From: Isoetes taiwanensis
Lineage: Eukaryota > Streptophyta > Lycopodiopsida > Isoetales > Isoetaceae
DNA: 64,000 bases
NCBI GenBank assembly: GCA_021234155.1
Contig: JAJEKV010000005.1
Location: 5,210,952-5,274,951 of the forward strand
Direction: 5' to 3'
The notes beneath the pieces were generated by a model, which was given only the letters and a program-made list of their open reading frames with translations, did not search any database and was not told the DNA's origin. Of this stretch, positions 1 to 12,669 are shown in pieces. Every line of letters starts with the position of its first letter. Position 1 is the first letter of the stretch. A program made the position numbers and the translations under genes.

Positions 1-186
1 CTGATTGATAACGACGCATCACTGCATGGCCACGAAGCCGAACTAAAGCGGGATGTGGTAATAATAGAAAAAAATCAGCCTTCAGAAAAGGCTACATCAT
101 AACAGTGTGATGTGCTAGTAGCGCCCTTTCAGGGAGCTCGCCCATGCTACACAAGTCCAGGGGCCTGAGGGCACAAGGGACGTTAA

Positions 187-210
187 TTTCTATTCTATTC
201 TATTCTATTT
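187..210 (+). repeat. (ATTCT)n simple repeat, probable LINE tail
   Basis: About five units of ATTCT follow the string GGGACGTTAA. A LINE 3' end near 36300 reads GGACGTTAAAAG before the same ATTCT repeat, so this is likely the tail of a nearly lost LINE copy. The other flanking DNA (1-186 and 211-959) shows no gene I can support. Confidence 0.5.
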
Positions 211-959
211 TGGTCAAAACCAAAAGGCGCTTAAAAAATATTCCTGAACATTATGGATGTTCAAAGTGCCCACCATTTTGCCATCTACCGCTAACGAATT
301 TTTTTCTAATAGTCATGGCCACCAAGGTCCAAAAACTTTGTGGTAAAGTTGCTGCCCAATTATTCCTTTCTATGAAGTTGTTCTCTTAAGGGCAAAAGTA
401 TCATGGTGGCATACAAAAAAATGCAACCCTAGCACTCACCATCAACACCTTGCACCTACTATTCTACTCTATTATTCCACTTGCCATTTATTGGAGGTGT
501 TACATGCTTCTAATGATTACCTAATTACCATCCACTAACAACATTAGCACCCTAAATAAGCTGTCATATAGAGTGCTATATGAATGCTGTCAGCACGGGT
601 CCGGACACCTGCCTTTGCATTCCACCAACATACTTTTACCCTTAAGCACATTCACGACGTGTTTTGGAAAAGCTCGCTTACCCTTTTCTCCTGTTAGAAA
701 AACAATAGTTGATGACTTGGGCTGAGGATATGGATTCATGCTATTGGCTAGGCGGAGTTTAGACATTGCGTTCAACAATTGATCACATTCCACATTGCAT
801 AGTTGATAGAGGACAGTCGTAACAAATGCCATGATCTTTATTGTTACTTTGTAGACAATCCCTAGAGATGAGCTCTGGAGGAGTGTATGCATAGATTGGT
901 GTCCCTTAGGACTTGTAGAATGTTGCCAATAGTTTGTATAAAATAGTGTCAGTTCAAAT

Positions 960-1228
960 GCCACCATTGAGCCAGTCTATTAACATCAGTGTGAGAGTAC
1001 GCCAGGGTTGTCTGCTCTCTCCAATATTGTTTGGATTATACATTGATAAGCTTGAGGATTGGGTCGCCCAGCATGGCGACAGAGGAACAAGACTTGCTCA
1101 TTATATCATTAGGCAGTTGTTGTACACGCAAATTATGTGAATTTGTTAGCACATACCCCTGCGAGTATGCAACAACATCTAGATGCCCTCGACAGTTTTT
1201 ACTAGCATGAGGGCTCTCAGGCAATCAA
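960..1228 (+). pseudogene. LINE reverse transcriptase fragment (palm motif B region)
   Basis: The translation contains VRQGCLLSPILFGLYIDKLE, the motif B region of non-LTR retrotransposon reverse transcriptases, followed by an LAHYIIRQLLY stretch that normally leads into the YADD catalytic motif. The YADD core is missing. A further piece, MQQHLDALDSF, matches the sequence usually found after YADD but in a shifted frame and followed by a stop. This is a short, internally deleted relic, and the fingers, endonuclease and C-terminal regions are absent. It is dead LINE debris, not a host gene. The flanking 1229-1855 shows nothing coding. Confidence 0.8.
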
Positions 1229-1955
1229 TAGACAATACTAAGCAAAAAAAAAAGGATTCATGCAATAATCTGATAGATGGGTAGGGCAAAAAGGATAACT
1301 ACTCAGGAGACAAAAGCAGATATGCTGAGATGGTACTGCTACAACTATATAAGAAGGCCTAAGATGAAATTGTATTTACCTAAAGATCCTAATTACACGA
1401 CTACGAGAATAATCTTTTCAGAATCGAGGACAAATTGTATTTACTAAAGCCTGCCACAATAAATTGGAATGCTCAGGTTGGTCTTAGGCAATAAGATTTG
1501 GTTTCTAAACTTGTTTTTATACCGTACAAGCAATGTGTCTGTGGATGTATGCTCAACAATGCAAGATTTGTGACAATGCAAGATTTGTGAATAGCATCCA
1601 ACATTGGAGGCTATGCGTAAAATGCATAAACTCCCTAGCAGATTGGACTAGGGACTTTTTGTACTGATTTGTACAACTCTACTTGTACTTGGATGTTGAA
1701 AAAAGTTCTACGAGCGTGCTACATTTATATATTGTTGGAGTGATATATTGATAGGTTATTGCAGAAAAACACATTTTACGACAATTATTTGGCTTATTTG
1801 AAAATAGCAACTTTTCACCTTAACATCCTTATAAAGGTTATGAGAAAATAAGTAGAAGGAAGGAAGGAAGGAAGGTATTTTTATCGTCCACGGAGACCAA
1901 TCGGTGGGACCCAATACAAAAGCGCCGCAAGCAGATTGCTACCCGGATTAAAAAA

Positions 1956-1981
1956 CCCTCGCCCCGAAGGGTTTTCGAGGG
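1956..1981 (-). other. LINE 3' UTR hairpin
   Basis: On the minus strand, CCCTCG pairs with CGAGGG across a 4-nt AAAA bulge, with an inner CCC-TTCG-GGG stem-loop. The same architecture occurs at 18643-18665 and 32029-32054 with paired base changes. Confidence 0.7.
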
Positions 1982-2065
1982 AAAAACCGTGGCAGCAATC
2001 AGCCTGCTGACAAACTGTGCTAATATATAAAATGCAAAAACACACAAATATATACACTCATGCAC

Positions 2066-3895
2066 CGCACTTGTAGTGCCTAATCAGTGGGCAGCCAGGC
2101 GGGGGCAAAGGTGAGCTCGCAGGTCTAGTACCTCCTGAATGTACGACCCGTGGCACGCATCGGCCGGTGTGTTCATCGGCAAATGTAGGGGCAAGTCCGG
2201 CCGCACTAAGGGGCGTGATCGCCCCGGATCCGGATGAACCGGGCAACTCGGAAAGTGTGAGACTCATCATCAATGGCACCCGTTTGATAAAGATTGACAG
2301 AGCACCTCTGGCGGGGCTCCCCAATCCACCCGCCCGCCTCGATCGCGAAGATGGTGGGCACCTGCGGTGAATGGAGGCAATGAGTCCAAGGCTTTTGGCA
2401 CTTGCGGGAACGCAGGTAGAGTGTGGGCCCCGGGCTAAAACGGGGTTGATGTGCTCCTTGTAATGGGCCGTTTTTGACCTGCTCTAGGCGCCGGGGTCCC
2501 GAAGCTTGCCAAGGAAGCAAGCCGCCCGTGTACTCCCCGCAGCTATCACGATCGGCCTCTGCGGTCCACCTTGACGCTTTTGTGCTCCTGCACATTCCAT
2601 CTGGCGAACCATCGATCTCTCTTACCCCTCCAACATGCCACGAGCGAGCTGCGGGCCCATTGCCACGGCAGAAGCAAAAGTGCGGGAGCCGAGCATCACC
2701 CATAGTAACCACTTTTCAAAAATACACGATGTGTCTATCAAGGGCTGCACTACCGGCTTTAAGAATCCGGTTTCTGCAGCTGAGAACCGATAGGGGACTG
2801 AAGGTTTCACCCCACGCGCTGCGTGCCAAAATGCCTTACGCACTGCTCCAAGTCATTCCGTGTCGCCAAAGAGACGCCAGGGCCCCAAACCGACCCCGCA
2901 TTTTAAGGACAAAGGCTCGACCCGGTTCAAAACGAGGATGTGACCGATGGCCCCAATCATAGAGCTCTGCCCGGGTGATCGTTGTTCTTACGCATGGCAT
3001 AAAGCACTTTCCGGCCCTTGCCACCCGCAGAAGCCGGATAGACGCCTCCCAACAGAGAAAGGAGGGGAACTCCACCCTAGGTACCAGAGGTGGGCGTGAC
3101 CTCCACAGCCGCCCCCGATATGTGAGTGCAGGAGGCGTGGGGCGGCGTGAAGAGGATATGAGAACCACCGGTCTTGGCCAGATTCACGCCGCATGTCCAG
3201 AGTTCCCATTGAACGTGTCTAGGGCATCCGTGATGAGACCGCATAGCAAGGGGGTGGGGCCGGAAGGTCAACATCGCCCCGCGATAGATGAGCCGGGCGG
3301 ATGACTTGGTGCAAAAGTCGATGCCATCCCCCCATGCTCGCAGAAGCCGTGGCTCTAACCGGATCAATGTAGAGGCCAAAAGTGTTGGTGAGAGGGGGCA
3401 ACCCCGCCGACTCGATACTTACCGGGTGAATGCTTGGCCCACGGGGTACGATCCCCGCCAAAACAACTCTCATACGTACCCAGATATGGCATTCTCGCAT
3501 GCAGCGGCAGCCCCAGCTGACGCAGCTTCAGCCCATAGCTTTTCCCCGGGACCGTGATCAAAAGCGCGGGAAGTCCACAAAGCAAAGAATACAAGTCCCG
3601 CCGATGGTTCCGGTTTGTCTTCAATCGGTGCAGCGGTGTAAAGATATGGTCAATCGTGGAGTTGCGGGTCTAAAGCCTCGCTTGTGTGAGGGCTCGCGAC
3701 ATCTATCGCCTCGCGGTAGCCGGGTCAATCACGCCGAGAATGCAACCAACGGTTTGGCAAATACCGAACCGACCATGATCGCCCCAGAATTGGCCTGGGA
3801 TAGTGTGGGTCGCCCGCCTTATGAATGGGAACAACCCTGCTTGTGGTCCATTGTCGGGGGAAACCTTCCTGCAATGCTCTGTTGAACAGGGTAGT
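2066..3895 (-). pseudogene. Degenerate LINE ORF2 C-terminal part (RT thumb to end)
   Basis: Minus-strand pieces such as KVVTMGDA and TGAIDDESHTF have near-identical partners in the LINE at 31000-31800. They correspond to the region after the reverse transcriptase palm and the C-terminal Cys/His segment. Several frames must be joined to follow it, so no protein can be made. The plus-strand ORFs over the same stretch are shadows of high G+C content. Assignment rests on similarity to the other copies in this window and to general LINE architecture. Confidence 0.7.
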
Positions 3896-3905
3896 GAGGG
3901 TCGAG

Positions 3906-6030
3906 CAAAATGAGTATATTACGAGAAAAGAGTAAAATGAGCATATTACTCAAGCCTCATGGATTTATTGACTCCAAATGTATGCTCTTAACATGGGTGG
4001 TCTAAAAGGTACGCTCTTAAACAAAGTGTGGGCTTTGAGTACTTTAAAATGCAATTTTGTTAAGTGCTTTCTTTGCATCCAAAAGGTAATTTAGCATGCT
4101 CCCAGCCATAAATGGACCTGGTTTTCTTTTAAGTCATGTAAAAATTGAGGTAAAAATTGCTTTTTCTTCTTCTTTTATCAGGCCGGCCACATTTGGATTT
4201 CCTTGCCTTGATTTTGGTGCTTTTATTGTCTCTCGATTATGGCTTCAGTTCCAAATAGATATTAGATTCATAAATTTGCTTTCATTCTGGAAATGGAATA
4301 CGAAAACTGGGTATTAGACTCATAGGTTTGCATAAGTAGTGTGTAAGTCGAATGTCTAAAAGAATAGTATGTAAGTCGAATGCCTAAAGAGCAAAAAAAT
4401 GTCAAAAGTCGAGCTCGAACCCATGCAAAAGAGCTTAAAACGAAACACACTATCTACACTACCTAACAAACAAATTCAAGTTTTCAAATATCTAAATAAA
4501 GTATTCAACTTATAGTTCTGCGGAATCCAACCCCAAAAGAGGAGCCAGTATTTCGCCCGCCCTGATTTGCCACTCTGTTATCAGCCTTGTCACATTTTGA
4601 TTTCCACGCCTTGATTTGCAGGGCTATTCTGGACCAAGCCATGGGAACTAAAGACCCAATAGGTTGATTGTAATGACGACATAAATGATCATAGTTCCAC
4701 GATGATCTCTAAATGCTTTTATGGGTGTTGTGCACTCGGATATAGAGAGAGTATGCAAATGTGTGCTTATACATAGATAATATGAAAATGAGGTGCTCGT
4801 CAGAAAGAAGACCATGAGAATTAATTTAAACATCTGTGTTGTCCTAATTCTCGCAGAGGGACAAGATTTCAAGCATTTTGCACCGTTGGAATCATAAGAA
4901 CAAGCAAATCTGTGCTTTTGCCATCACACGAACAAGACAAAATCTTGCTTGAATCACATATTTACCCAAAATGTTCCAAATTTCTCTCTTTCCATAGCTT
5001 GTTTTAATCATCGGGTCAGCCTAGTTAGACTTCACTTCAGACTTTAGCTGTGATCATGGCTGTGGCGACGAAGCACTTGAATGCAACAGAGTAGAAATGT
5101 TCTCCCAAAAAGAATATTCGGGAGATTATTTTAATAATCAATGCAATATGCTTTAAAAACAGATATTCTGGAAATTATGGATTATAACCTCATCTTGATT
5201 CTAACGGTGGGCAACGAGGGGATCAAGGTAATCTATAAGGACTTGGAGTTGAAGAAGAAATAACACCTCCCAGAGAGTCAATTGAACTCGAGACTCGAGA
5301 CTGTTTTGCTCGGATAGGAGATGCAACACTAGTCTTATATGGCAAGGATGGATAGTAAGAGAGGATGGATAGTAAGATAGTAAGTTAGGTGATGTGTGGA
5401 TGTTATGATTGCATGTAGTGTGAAAGAACAGTGTGTCTCCAATTATTTTGTAGCAAAATTCCTTCCCGAGCCCCAAGTTGACAATTGTCAAACAAAATAA
5501 TAATACATAAATAACACACATCCCTATCAAAAAGGAATCAATATGCCCCAAACAGACTGAGACCTTGCCCTATTCCGTCGCAGAGGTCGGCTTCAGAGAC
5601 AGGGCGACCAGAAGCAGAAATGTACAGCGCCCTTTCTAGACGACGAAAGGTACTGTTTTGTTCACCATAGCTGCTTCTTTCTCAGCGCATTTAATGCCTT
5701 TTCATTTACGTTTTTAGATTATGATTCCCTCCCCAGAAGCCGAAAACCCCCGCCTTTATAGTTCTTCATCATCAATCTGATTCTACTTGTTTGGAATCTC
5801 TATCCCTTGTCGCCCTCAGACCATGCTTGTTTTGTTCTTTCCTCTCTTGTTCCTTTCAGCAAATTTATGACCTAATCGGCTAGTTTTTTGCTTCTTTAGT
5901 GCCTGATGAGACCTTGAGAGTTACCTGTTTGATTCCTTCCTCATCTGCATGTGCAAATTTTTATTTTTGGTTTTCCACAGATGTATCTCATGAATGTAAC
6001 AGAGTCAAACCTGATTTGCCATTACATTTT
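3906..6030. other. A+T-rich intergenic DNA, no gene seen
   Basis: No ORF with recognisable similarity is present. A short direct repeat of TGTAAGTCGAATG occurs at about 4342 and 4371. At 5602-5649 an ATG-led stretch ends in a splice-donor-like AAG|GTACTG, followed by a pyrimidine-rich region, so a 5' exon is possible but unproven. Confidence 0.4.
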
Positions 6031-6035
6031 CACAG

Positions 6036-6080
6036 AATAGTGTGTGGATGAATTAACTACAGCTATGGCTTTCCTTTATG
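6036..6080 (+). other. Possible small 5' exon with start codon and splice donor
   Basis: A pyrimidine-rich tract ending in CACAG precedes a 45-base segment that ends ATGGCTTTCCTTTATG|GTAAGT. This is a good acceptor, a start codon and a near-perfect plant donor within 50 bases. The encoded start would be MAFLY followed by a split glycine codon. No downstream exon that continues it could be recognised before 9 kb, so this may be a relic or chance. Confidence 0.25.
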
Positions 6081-7209
6081 GTAAGTACTCAGTTTCTTTA
6101 AGAAGCTAAAGTTTGTTATTCGATTTTTGGTTGAAGTTGATTACTAAAAGTAGTATTTCATCTTGAGTTGCATGGTTATGGTCTTAAACTCTTATGCAAT
6201 GCATTAACCATTGCACGAGAATGTCTATCTCGTCTTTAATATAGATTGCGGGCTCTTTATGAGCAAATCTATGTCCAGCCCATTCTTGTGTCTATGCTTT
6301 ACCAAATGCCAAATTTTTGTCTATGTCGATGTTTTGAGTAGCCTTTATGAAGATCTCATGTGGTGCATGTTGCAATGTGCTCTTTAAGTGTTGAACAACG
6401 TTCACATGTTGCATTTCAACGGTTTAGGTTCTGCGGATGGCTTCCCACTGTGTTTCCTGCCTTTCCTGCTTCTTCTGGCCAGACAGAACATGTCATTCTT
6501 ATCATCAAATCAAACTCTTGGCTTTTTCGATGCATTTAGTGCTTGATAATAGAATTCTTTATGAGCTTCATGGGGCTACAACCTATTATTCACATTACCA
6601 TCCAATCCAATTGGCAGAATTGTCTTGTTTGTAATCTAGCTATTTATTTTTAACTATGGCCTATGGAGTGTGAGTAACTTAATACATTGATTCGGGTTGA
6701 TAACTCCACGTCCTATGTTGGGTTTTTGGCAGGGGTTTTGGTTATCTTATATCTTTCTTCCACAACCTCTTATAACTGTCATATAGGGGCCTATAATAGG
6801 TATGTTTGATAGAGCATCTACCATTCAAACTTTGCAATCTTCCTTTTGTATTGGTCGTATAGGTGACATAGAAGACATAGATTGGTCTCATGCATGGATC
6901 TCATAGATGACACTTGGTCTACTTTGACTATCTTTTAAATGGGGTATTCCCTACTAAGAATTTGTGTTGTGTGTGCATATCGTGGTTGAAATCCTCACAA
7001 TAGAATTCATTACCATTTCTAATTTTCAAGAGTTTTGAACTTGCCTATATATGACACATCATTTTCTTCCCTTTTCCTTGAATTTAAGGCACTACAGACT
7101 TAGCACAAGGCACATTAAAGAATCATATAAAGTTACAAGTGGGTGTACTACGAGGGATTGTACAAATTCGACTAGAAGTCCAATTTGAAGTCATTAAATG
7201 AAGATTCAA

Positions 7210-7860
7210 TAAAAATCGTTCTATATAGTTTCTAGTTTTTCTTTGATTCCTTCAAAACTCGTCTAAATTTCAACGAGGTTCCATTAGATTTCTCAAGATC
7301 CTTAAAAGATTCTCCATATTCTTGAAAGCTACCCTTATATTTTCTCGATGTTCTACAACATACACCTAGATTCACCTAATATTCCCCTAGCTACTCTAAG
7401 ATTCTTTTATATTCTCTTAGATTTCTTAAGATTTTATGAAGATTCTCTTAGATTCTCAAAGATTTTATGAAGAATCCTTGACATTCTTTAAGGATTTTTA
7501 AGATTCTTTTAGATTTCTCTAGATACCCTAAGATTGTATGAAGATTCGTTTGTATTCCTCTTGATTCCTTTAGATTCCATGAAGATTCTTCTAGATATAA
7601 AAAATATTTTTTTAAATTTCTCAAGGATTCTATAAAGATTCCCTTAGGTTCTATAAGATTTTCTCCATCTAGATTCTCTTAAGATTTCTATAGATTTTTT
7701 AAGATTCTATGAAGATTCTTTGATATTCTCTTAAGATTCATGTAGATTCCCTAAAATTTTACGAAGATTCACTTGGATTCCGCTAACATTCCTTAGCTCC
7801 CCTTAAGATTCCCTTGCGTTCCTCGAATATTCTTTTAATAATGCTCTTTTCTTATAATAT
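7210..7860. repeat. Degenerate low-complexity tract (GATTC / TTAGATTCT family)
   Basis: Roughly 650 bases are built from loosely repeated words such as AAGATTCT, TTAGATTC and TATGAAGATTC. There is no strict period, which suggests an old, decayed minisatellite. No coding potential is visible. Confidence 0.7.
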
Positions 7861-8313
7861 TTCAACTAGGTTCTTTCGAATATTCCCTCTAATAAATACC
7901 ATGCCACCTCACTTCCTTGGAATTTAATGCTCATTAAAGGCTAGTACCTTGTAGTTTTTCTATAATTTTTTATAAAAATTCAACGGCTAAGATTTATCCT
8001 TCTTTTTTGATCTATGGTCAAGATTAGCTACATCAAATAAACCTTTAAGGTACCTTCTTAGCACCTCCTTAGAAAATTTCAAGGGTTAGGTCCGACGGTC
8101 TAGAGGCATGGTGCATGCATCCATGCATGCCCTCGTCCATGCACATGCATGACCCATTGATAACCCAATGGCATGTCGCCACCTCAAAATATTGGAATCA
8201 GTCTAGACGTCGCCACCTTAAAAAGGAGCTTATATAATTGTATATGTATAAGAGATAGGTATTGTTGGCTATGCCCGCTTCTACTTAGTCAAATATGTAG
8301 CAAAATAACAGGG

Positions 8314-8473
8314 GGTTCTAGGGGGATTCGATGTGGCTGTAAAAATAACAATTCCTGAAACCATAGACTATATATTCATAAAACAATTGAATGAGTTCTA
8401 GGGGGATTTGATGTGGCTGTAAAAATAACAATTCCTGAAACCATAGACCATATATCCATAAAACAATTGAATG
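8314..8473 (+). repeat. 80-bp tandem duplication
   Basis: Two adjacent units with an 80-base period, starting at the TTCTAGGGGGATT words at 8316 and 8396, differ at only a few positions. Both are non-coding. The duplication is recent relative to its surroundings. Confidence 0.9.
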
Positions 8474-8522
8474 GGTTATTATAAAGAAAAAACATAGTTC
8501 AAGATAAAAAAAATAATCACGT

Positions 8523-8593
8523 TAGCTCACTTGGTACATTGGTTAAAGTAGTCTTATTAGGAAATTGAGTTATTTTGGTAGAGGTTCGAGCCC
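8523..8593 (+). ncRNA. tRNA-like A and B boxes, possible SINE head
   Basis: TAGCTCACTTGGT at 8523 resembles a tRNA-type RNA polymerase III A box, and GGTTCGAGCCC at 8583-8593 resembles a B box, about 50 bases apart as in tRNA genes. The sequence between does not fold into a convincing tRNA, so a tRNA-derived SINE head or a decayed tRNA is more likely than a functional gene. The body downstream to about 8760 repeats the phrase TTTCATATTCTAAAATC. No target-site duplication was identified. Confidence 0.4.
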
Positions 8594-9479
8594 TCGTGTT
8601 TCATATTCTAAAATCGAGCCCCTGTATTTCATATTCTAAAATCTTAAGCAAAGCTGTATAGAGGTTCGATATACCCTCAAAACCTTAGGCGAAATCGTAT
8701 TTCATATTTCAAAATCATAGGCCCCTCCAATCATAATTGACTATAAGCGAAACGAGAGGTGCCTAGAGGCCCCAGTATACGATCTGGGTCCCAGCACCTC
8801 GTTCAGAATATGTGTCCCTTATGCCACATTGACACATCTAATTGGACATATGAGGTCACAAAACACTAAAATTGTTTTGTCGGTTTTGCCCTTAACCACT
8901 TTATACTGGATGTGACTTTGCGACATGTCGACCTTAAGACATATTTGTCTTAGAACTATTGCGTTAAAAAGGAAAAAAAATTAAAAGTTATAGCTATAGT
9001 AGTAACCATCATAAAAGTAGATGAATGAAAAATGATCTATAATATAAAAACATCTATGGTTATCCTTAGCTATATTCCAACCTTCATTTAGTCATCAAAT
9101 TCAACTTTGCTTTCCTAATAAGTTTTCTACTTAGTATTCTAGTAGAAGGTCTTTACTTAGCATCTAATAGGGAGGCTCTTTCTTGAACTTGTTCAATTGC
9201 TCTTTAGGATGCTTGAAAGGCAAGCCCTCTTTATTTCTGAGGATTAGGTTAGATTGTATTTGTTCTAATTTGCAATGGAATTTAGATATTTGAAGAGGCT
9301 CTTTTTAACTTGTCCAATTGCTAATTGGTATTTAGGATGCTTGAAAGTAAATTTATCTAGGTTTTGATAGAGTCATTTGTCTATACGGGGTTGGAGTTTG
9401 GGACTCGGTCATATCCCTGGATACTTGGAATGAAGTATAGAAAGCATTTCTAGCTGGGGCGCTTGGGGTAAAATTCACA

Positions 9480-9896
9480 ATAACTTACCAGCTTCTTTTG
9501 CACCTTTACAGAGTGCAGCATTTTACCGTTATATTAGCTACAATTTGAAGAGGAATGTCACGCTTTGCAACAATGTCCAACATTCAGTCGCATTCGAGCT
9601 TGGTATGCTGAGTTGATCCTGCTTGATTAGTGGCTCCACACATTGCTGGACATGACTGCAGTGGGTTCGATAGGATCTTTTCTCCAAGACATTATGAATG
9701 CATACACTCAATTATGCCTCAGACATGACACTGATGTTAAGATGTTGAAATGTATTAGAATGTAAAGATTCTTAGCCTAGTTATTATTGTCTGCGGCATA
9801 TGTCTCAGTGTCCTGTAGGCATCTTTTTTTGGATCTCATAGACTGATTGGTCCCCGTGGACAATACAAATCAAATCAAATCAATTCAATTCGATTC
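9480..9896 (+). mobile_element. LINE 3'-end fragment with AAATC-type tail
   Basis: The translation EECHALQQCPTFSRIRAWY is the His/Cys segment near the C terminus of LINE ORF2 proteins, ending at a TAG near 9630. About 220 bases further on lies GATTGGTCCCCGTGGAC, the box that also ends the LINEs at 1885, 32110 and 36296. It is followed by a tail of AAATC and AATTC units at 9866-9896. The 5' side is truncated. Confidence 0.75.
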
Positions 9897-10756
9897 TTAT
9901 GCTTTTGGGGATGCTATAATAATTATAACTGCTATTTAGCATTGACATTGTGATTTGTCCTCTTGAGTTTATAGAATTTAATGCACATATATCAAGGTAC
10001 AAGTTAATAGCCCTAAGGGCAACACCCTTATTCCTTATTGCTCATTTGGAATCACTGGATCCCAAGATAATGTTAGGAATATCCTAAGTCAAGGGATATG
10101 GAACTTCCACCTTACATTAATGTATAAGGAAGTGCTTTCCATACCTGTATTTATATATGTGTATTTATATATGTACACATATGCTACCATAGCAGAATAA
10201 AGCAGACTGAATAATGCAGACAAAGATCCGTTTTCGAACAAAGGCCCACCAATCCGCCTTCGAACAAAGAAGATTTCACTGTAAAAGGTAATCCATCTGG
10301 CCGAAATCAAGTTAAGTTTAAAAAAGAATTCCCTCTGCCAAGCTTACCAAACCTTCTCTGCTGTGTTTTTTGCAAGATGGTGTACATCCGTTTAGTTTAG
10401 TATGATTCTCTGGTTGCTCAACTACGGAAGCACATGATGGACTGAAAATTACAGAGCTTACTTCCAGTTCACTGCAAGTGCATCCAGCAATCTTATTGTC
10501 CCAGGGCGTGCCATGGTCGAGTTGCTTTTAGCATCCCTGTAAAATGAAATCCTCACAATTCCTGGATTATACACCAACCGTGCAAAAAAGAGCCAATCAA
10601 AATATCTTGTCAATACATGTCAACTATGCTAAAAAGGCCTAACTAAAAAATGCCCCCATGTTTCTATGTTTCTAGCCAAACCATTACGAAAATTATATGG
10701 AACTGTCAATTTTAGGACATTATAGCCCTAAGGGCAATATCTTGTTTTTAAACGGA

Positions 10757-10764
10757 GTTATCTT
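10757..10764 (+). repeat. 8-bp target-site duplication, left
   Basis: GTTATCTT directly precedes the left terminal inverted repeat of the element at 10765-11416 and is repeated exactly at 11417-11424. Confidence 0.9.
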
Positions 10765-11416
10765 CACAGTGACATAATACGCATACGAAAATGAATACGG
10801 CCCCCAAAAATGAATACGAAATACGAATATGAAAAATATGCATACAGAGAATACGGGAATATTCCCTTCGAATATTCTACAAGAAACATGTTTGTACCCA
10901 TTTTGATCAGCTTAATCTCTATTTTTTTAATTATAAGAACTGTTTAATCTTCTACTGCAATAGTAAGTAGTTAGAAGCACTCGATCGAATGAAATATCAG
11001 ATGCAATCTCCATAAAAGTGGTCGTGCACTTACAATCCGTGCAGCTTCAATACTGATGCAGCTTCATTTGCGTTGAAGGACAACTCATTTGCAGCAGCTT
11101 CGTCTTCTCGAATCTGCAGCAGCTTCCACGACTCGCCGACTCGCCGCAGCTTCCACGACGTCGCCCAAAAGGTACAGATTGTTAATGCTTACTTGTTTTT
11201 TTTTCCCTTTCGTTCGACGAGACTGATGGATGCCCTTTTCGACTTTTTTTTGGCTTGTAACAGAATATGGGCGTATTCTGTGTGAATACGCCAGGAATAC
11301 GGGCGTATTTGGTTTCAAAGATTGAATACGACGTATGGTGATTTTGAATACGGGATTTTTTTAAAATTCGTATTCCCCGTATTCTAACATGAATACGGCC
11401 GTATTCTGTCACTGTG
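10765..11416. mobile_element. Non-autonomous hAT-like DNA transposon (652 bp)
   Basis: The ends read CACAGTGACA..TGTCACTGTG, with the similarity continuing imperfectly through GAATACG words. Perfect 8-bp direct repeats flank it. An 8-bp duplication is the hallmark of the hAT superfamily. The interior is rich in ATACG motifs near both ends (subterminal repeats are typical of hAT transposase binding) and has a central GCAGCTTC-rich part around 11040-11160. No transposase ORF is present, so it must be mobilised in trans. Superfamily assignment is inferred from the duplication length and the TIR style. Confidence 0.85.
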
Positions 11417-11424
11417 GTTATCTT
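11417..11424 (+). repeat. 8-bp target-site duplication, right
   Basis: An exact copy of GTTATCTT immediately follows the right terminal inverted repeat. Confidence 0.9.
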
Positions 11425-11944
11425 AACTTGTACCATAAAAATATGTCTCCCCAAAAATGTGACATGGCATTCAAAAGAGTCCAGGCTGGCATAAAAAATT
11501 TGTGACACGCCATTCGAAAGTCAACGTTGGTCCAAAAGAACCGCAATTGTACCAATTGCCGGATTGCCAGGCCAGATTGTAGTCCAACTACTACCAAATC
11601 TTTCTCGGAGACCCAATCACATTCAATTCATGGTATAACGTGTACCAAATTGTTCTCGGGTTCATTCTTTCCAGCAGGTCCATTTTTTTTTCTTCTATAG
11701 TTTGCATGTTTTCCATTTGAGGCAAGAAAGAGTTTTTGAAAGAGGTCAATTCTGGAAAAAAATGTCTTGGATCATGATTGGGTCTATGTTCAGGGCTAAT
11801 AGGTCAAAAATTTAGTCATTGCAAACAATTTTTTTGAAGTTGTTCGTCTTACAAATGGTTGAATGAGTTCTTGTTTGGTTCTTGTCATTCATTAGGTGGT
11901 AGTTGGATAATGGACATAAGCAGCTCTCTACATTCTATATGTGC

Positions 11945-12330
11945 ATCTAGCTCCTTTTATTTCACGTCACTTTAATGTCTTAAACGTTGAATTTAATGTA
12001 GATGCATATCAAGACCTTCATATTTAAGATAATCAGACCTTTGCTCTCCATATGTCTTATTTGCTTTTAGTTCCTTCCATTCCAAGTCACTCCAGTGTCC
12101 TAAACGTTGAATTTAATGTACATGCATCAATCTAGACCTTTATATTTAACCTAATCCACTCTCCATAGGTGTGCTTTCGTTTCAAAGCACTCCAATATTA
12201 AAACTTGAATTTAATATATATGCATCAATCAAAACCTTCATATTTAACATACTCCATATGTATTCTTTGCTTTTAATTCCTTTCATTTCAAGTCACTCTA
12301 ATGTCCTAAATGTTGAATTTACAAAACACC
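11945..12330 (+). repeat. Degenerate minisatellite, unit about 105-120 bp
   Basis: Four related units begin near 11963, 12083, 12184 and 12290. Each contains a CACTCYAATGTCCTAAA-like phrase followed by TTGAATTTAATG, ATGCATC and CCTTCATATTTAA. It is non-coding. Confidence 0.8.
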
Positions 12331-12669
12331 ACATTTAATGTGGTGCTACTTCCTTGCAGAACATAAACAATGATTTATCTGAAGACCATGGAAGGCTTCA
12401 AAATTCATCAATTCCTTTGATATTTTATTGAAGGTTGTAGAGCATGATATGCAAAAAGAAGGGGCCAAAAAGAAGGGGAATTTCGTTTGTTAGTCTCAGT
12501 TTCTTGCAAAGAACAGTCATTTTATAAAAATATATACAAAATTGACGGCCCAAAAACTCCAAAAAGATAGAGTAGTCCGATAATATGATAAAATAAAAAA
12601 GAAATTAACTTGTCCATCTTAAAAAGTTGCTTAGAGATAATGTGCAAGTTTGAACTTGTCTGTATTGTA

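Larger units (their letters stand above)
1856..3905 (-). mobile_element. 5'-truncated G+C-rich LINE (3' half)
   Basis: On the minus strand this stretch matches about 30170-32150 of the longer LINE at 27053-32150 and shares its 3' UTR hairpin, its terminal GGTCTCCGTGGAC box (minus strand, near 1885-1900) and a tetranucleotide tail, seen here as AAGG repeats at 1856-1875. It starts inside the reverse transcriptase, as expected for incomplete target-primed reverse transcription. It is visibly richer in G+C than its flanks. The coding frame is broken many times. Confidence 0.85.

Noticed and set aside
590-967. 125-codon minus-strand ORF
   Set aside because: No recognisable motif; adjacent to a plus-strand LINE RT relic, probably an antisense shadow.
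2058-3885. Plus-strand ORFs of 60-160 codons
   Set aside because: High G+C content removes stops; the LINE similarity is on the minus strand.
4395-4450. Possible tRNA B box on the minus strand (GGGTTCGAGCTCG)
   Set aside because: No convincing A box at the right distance and no tRNA fold.
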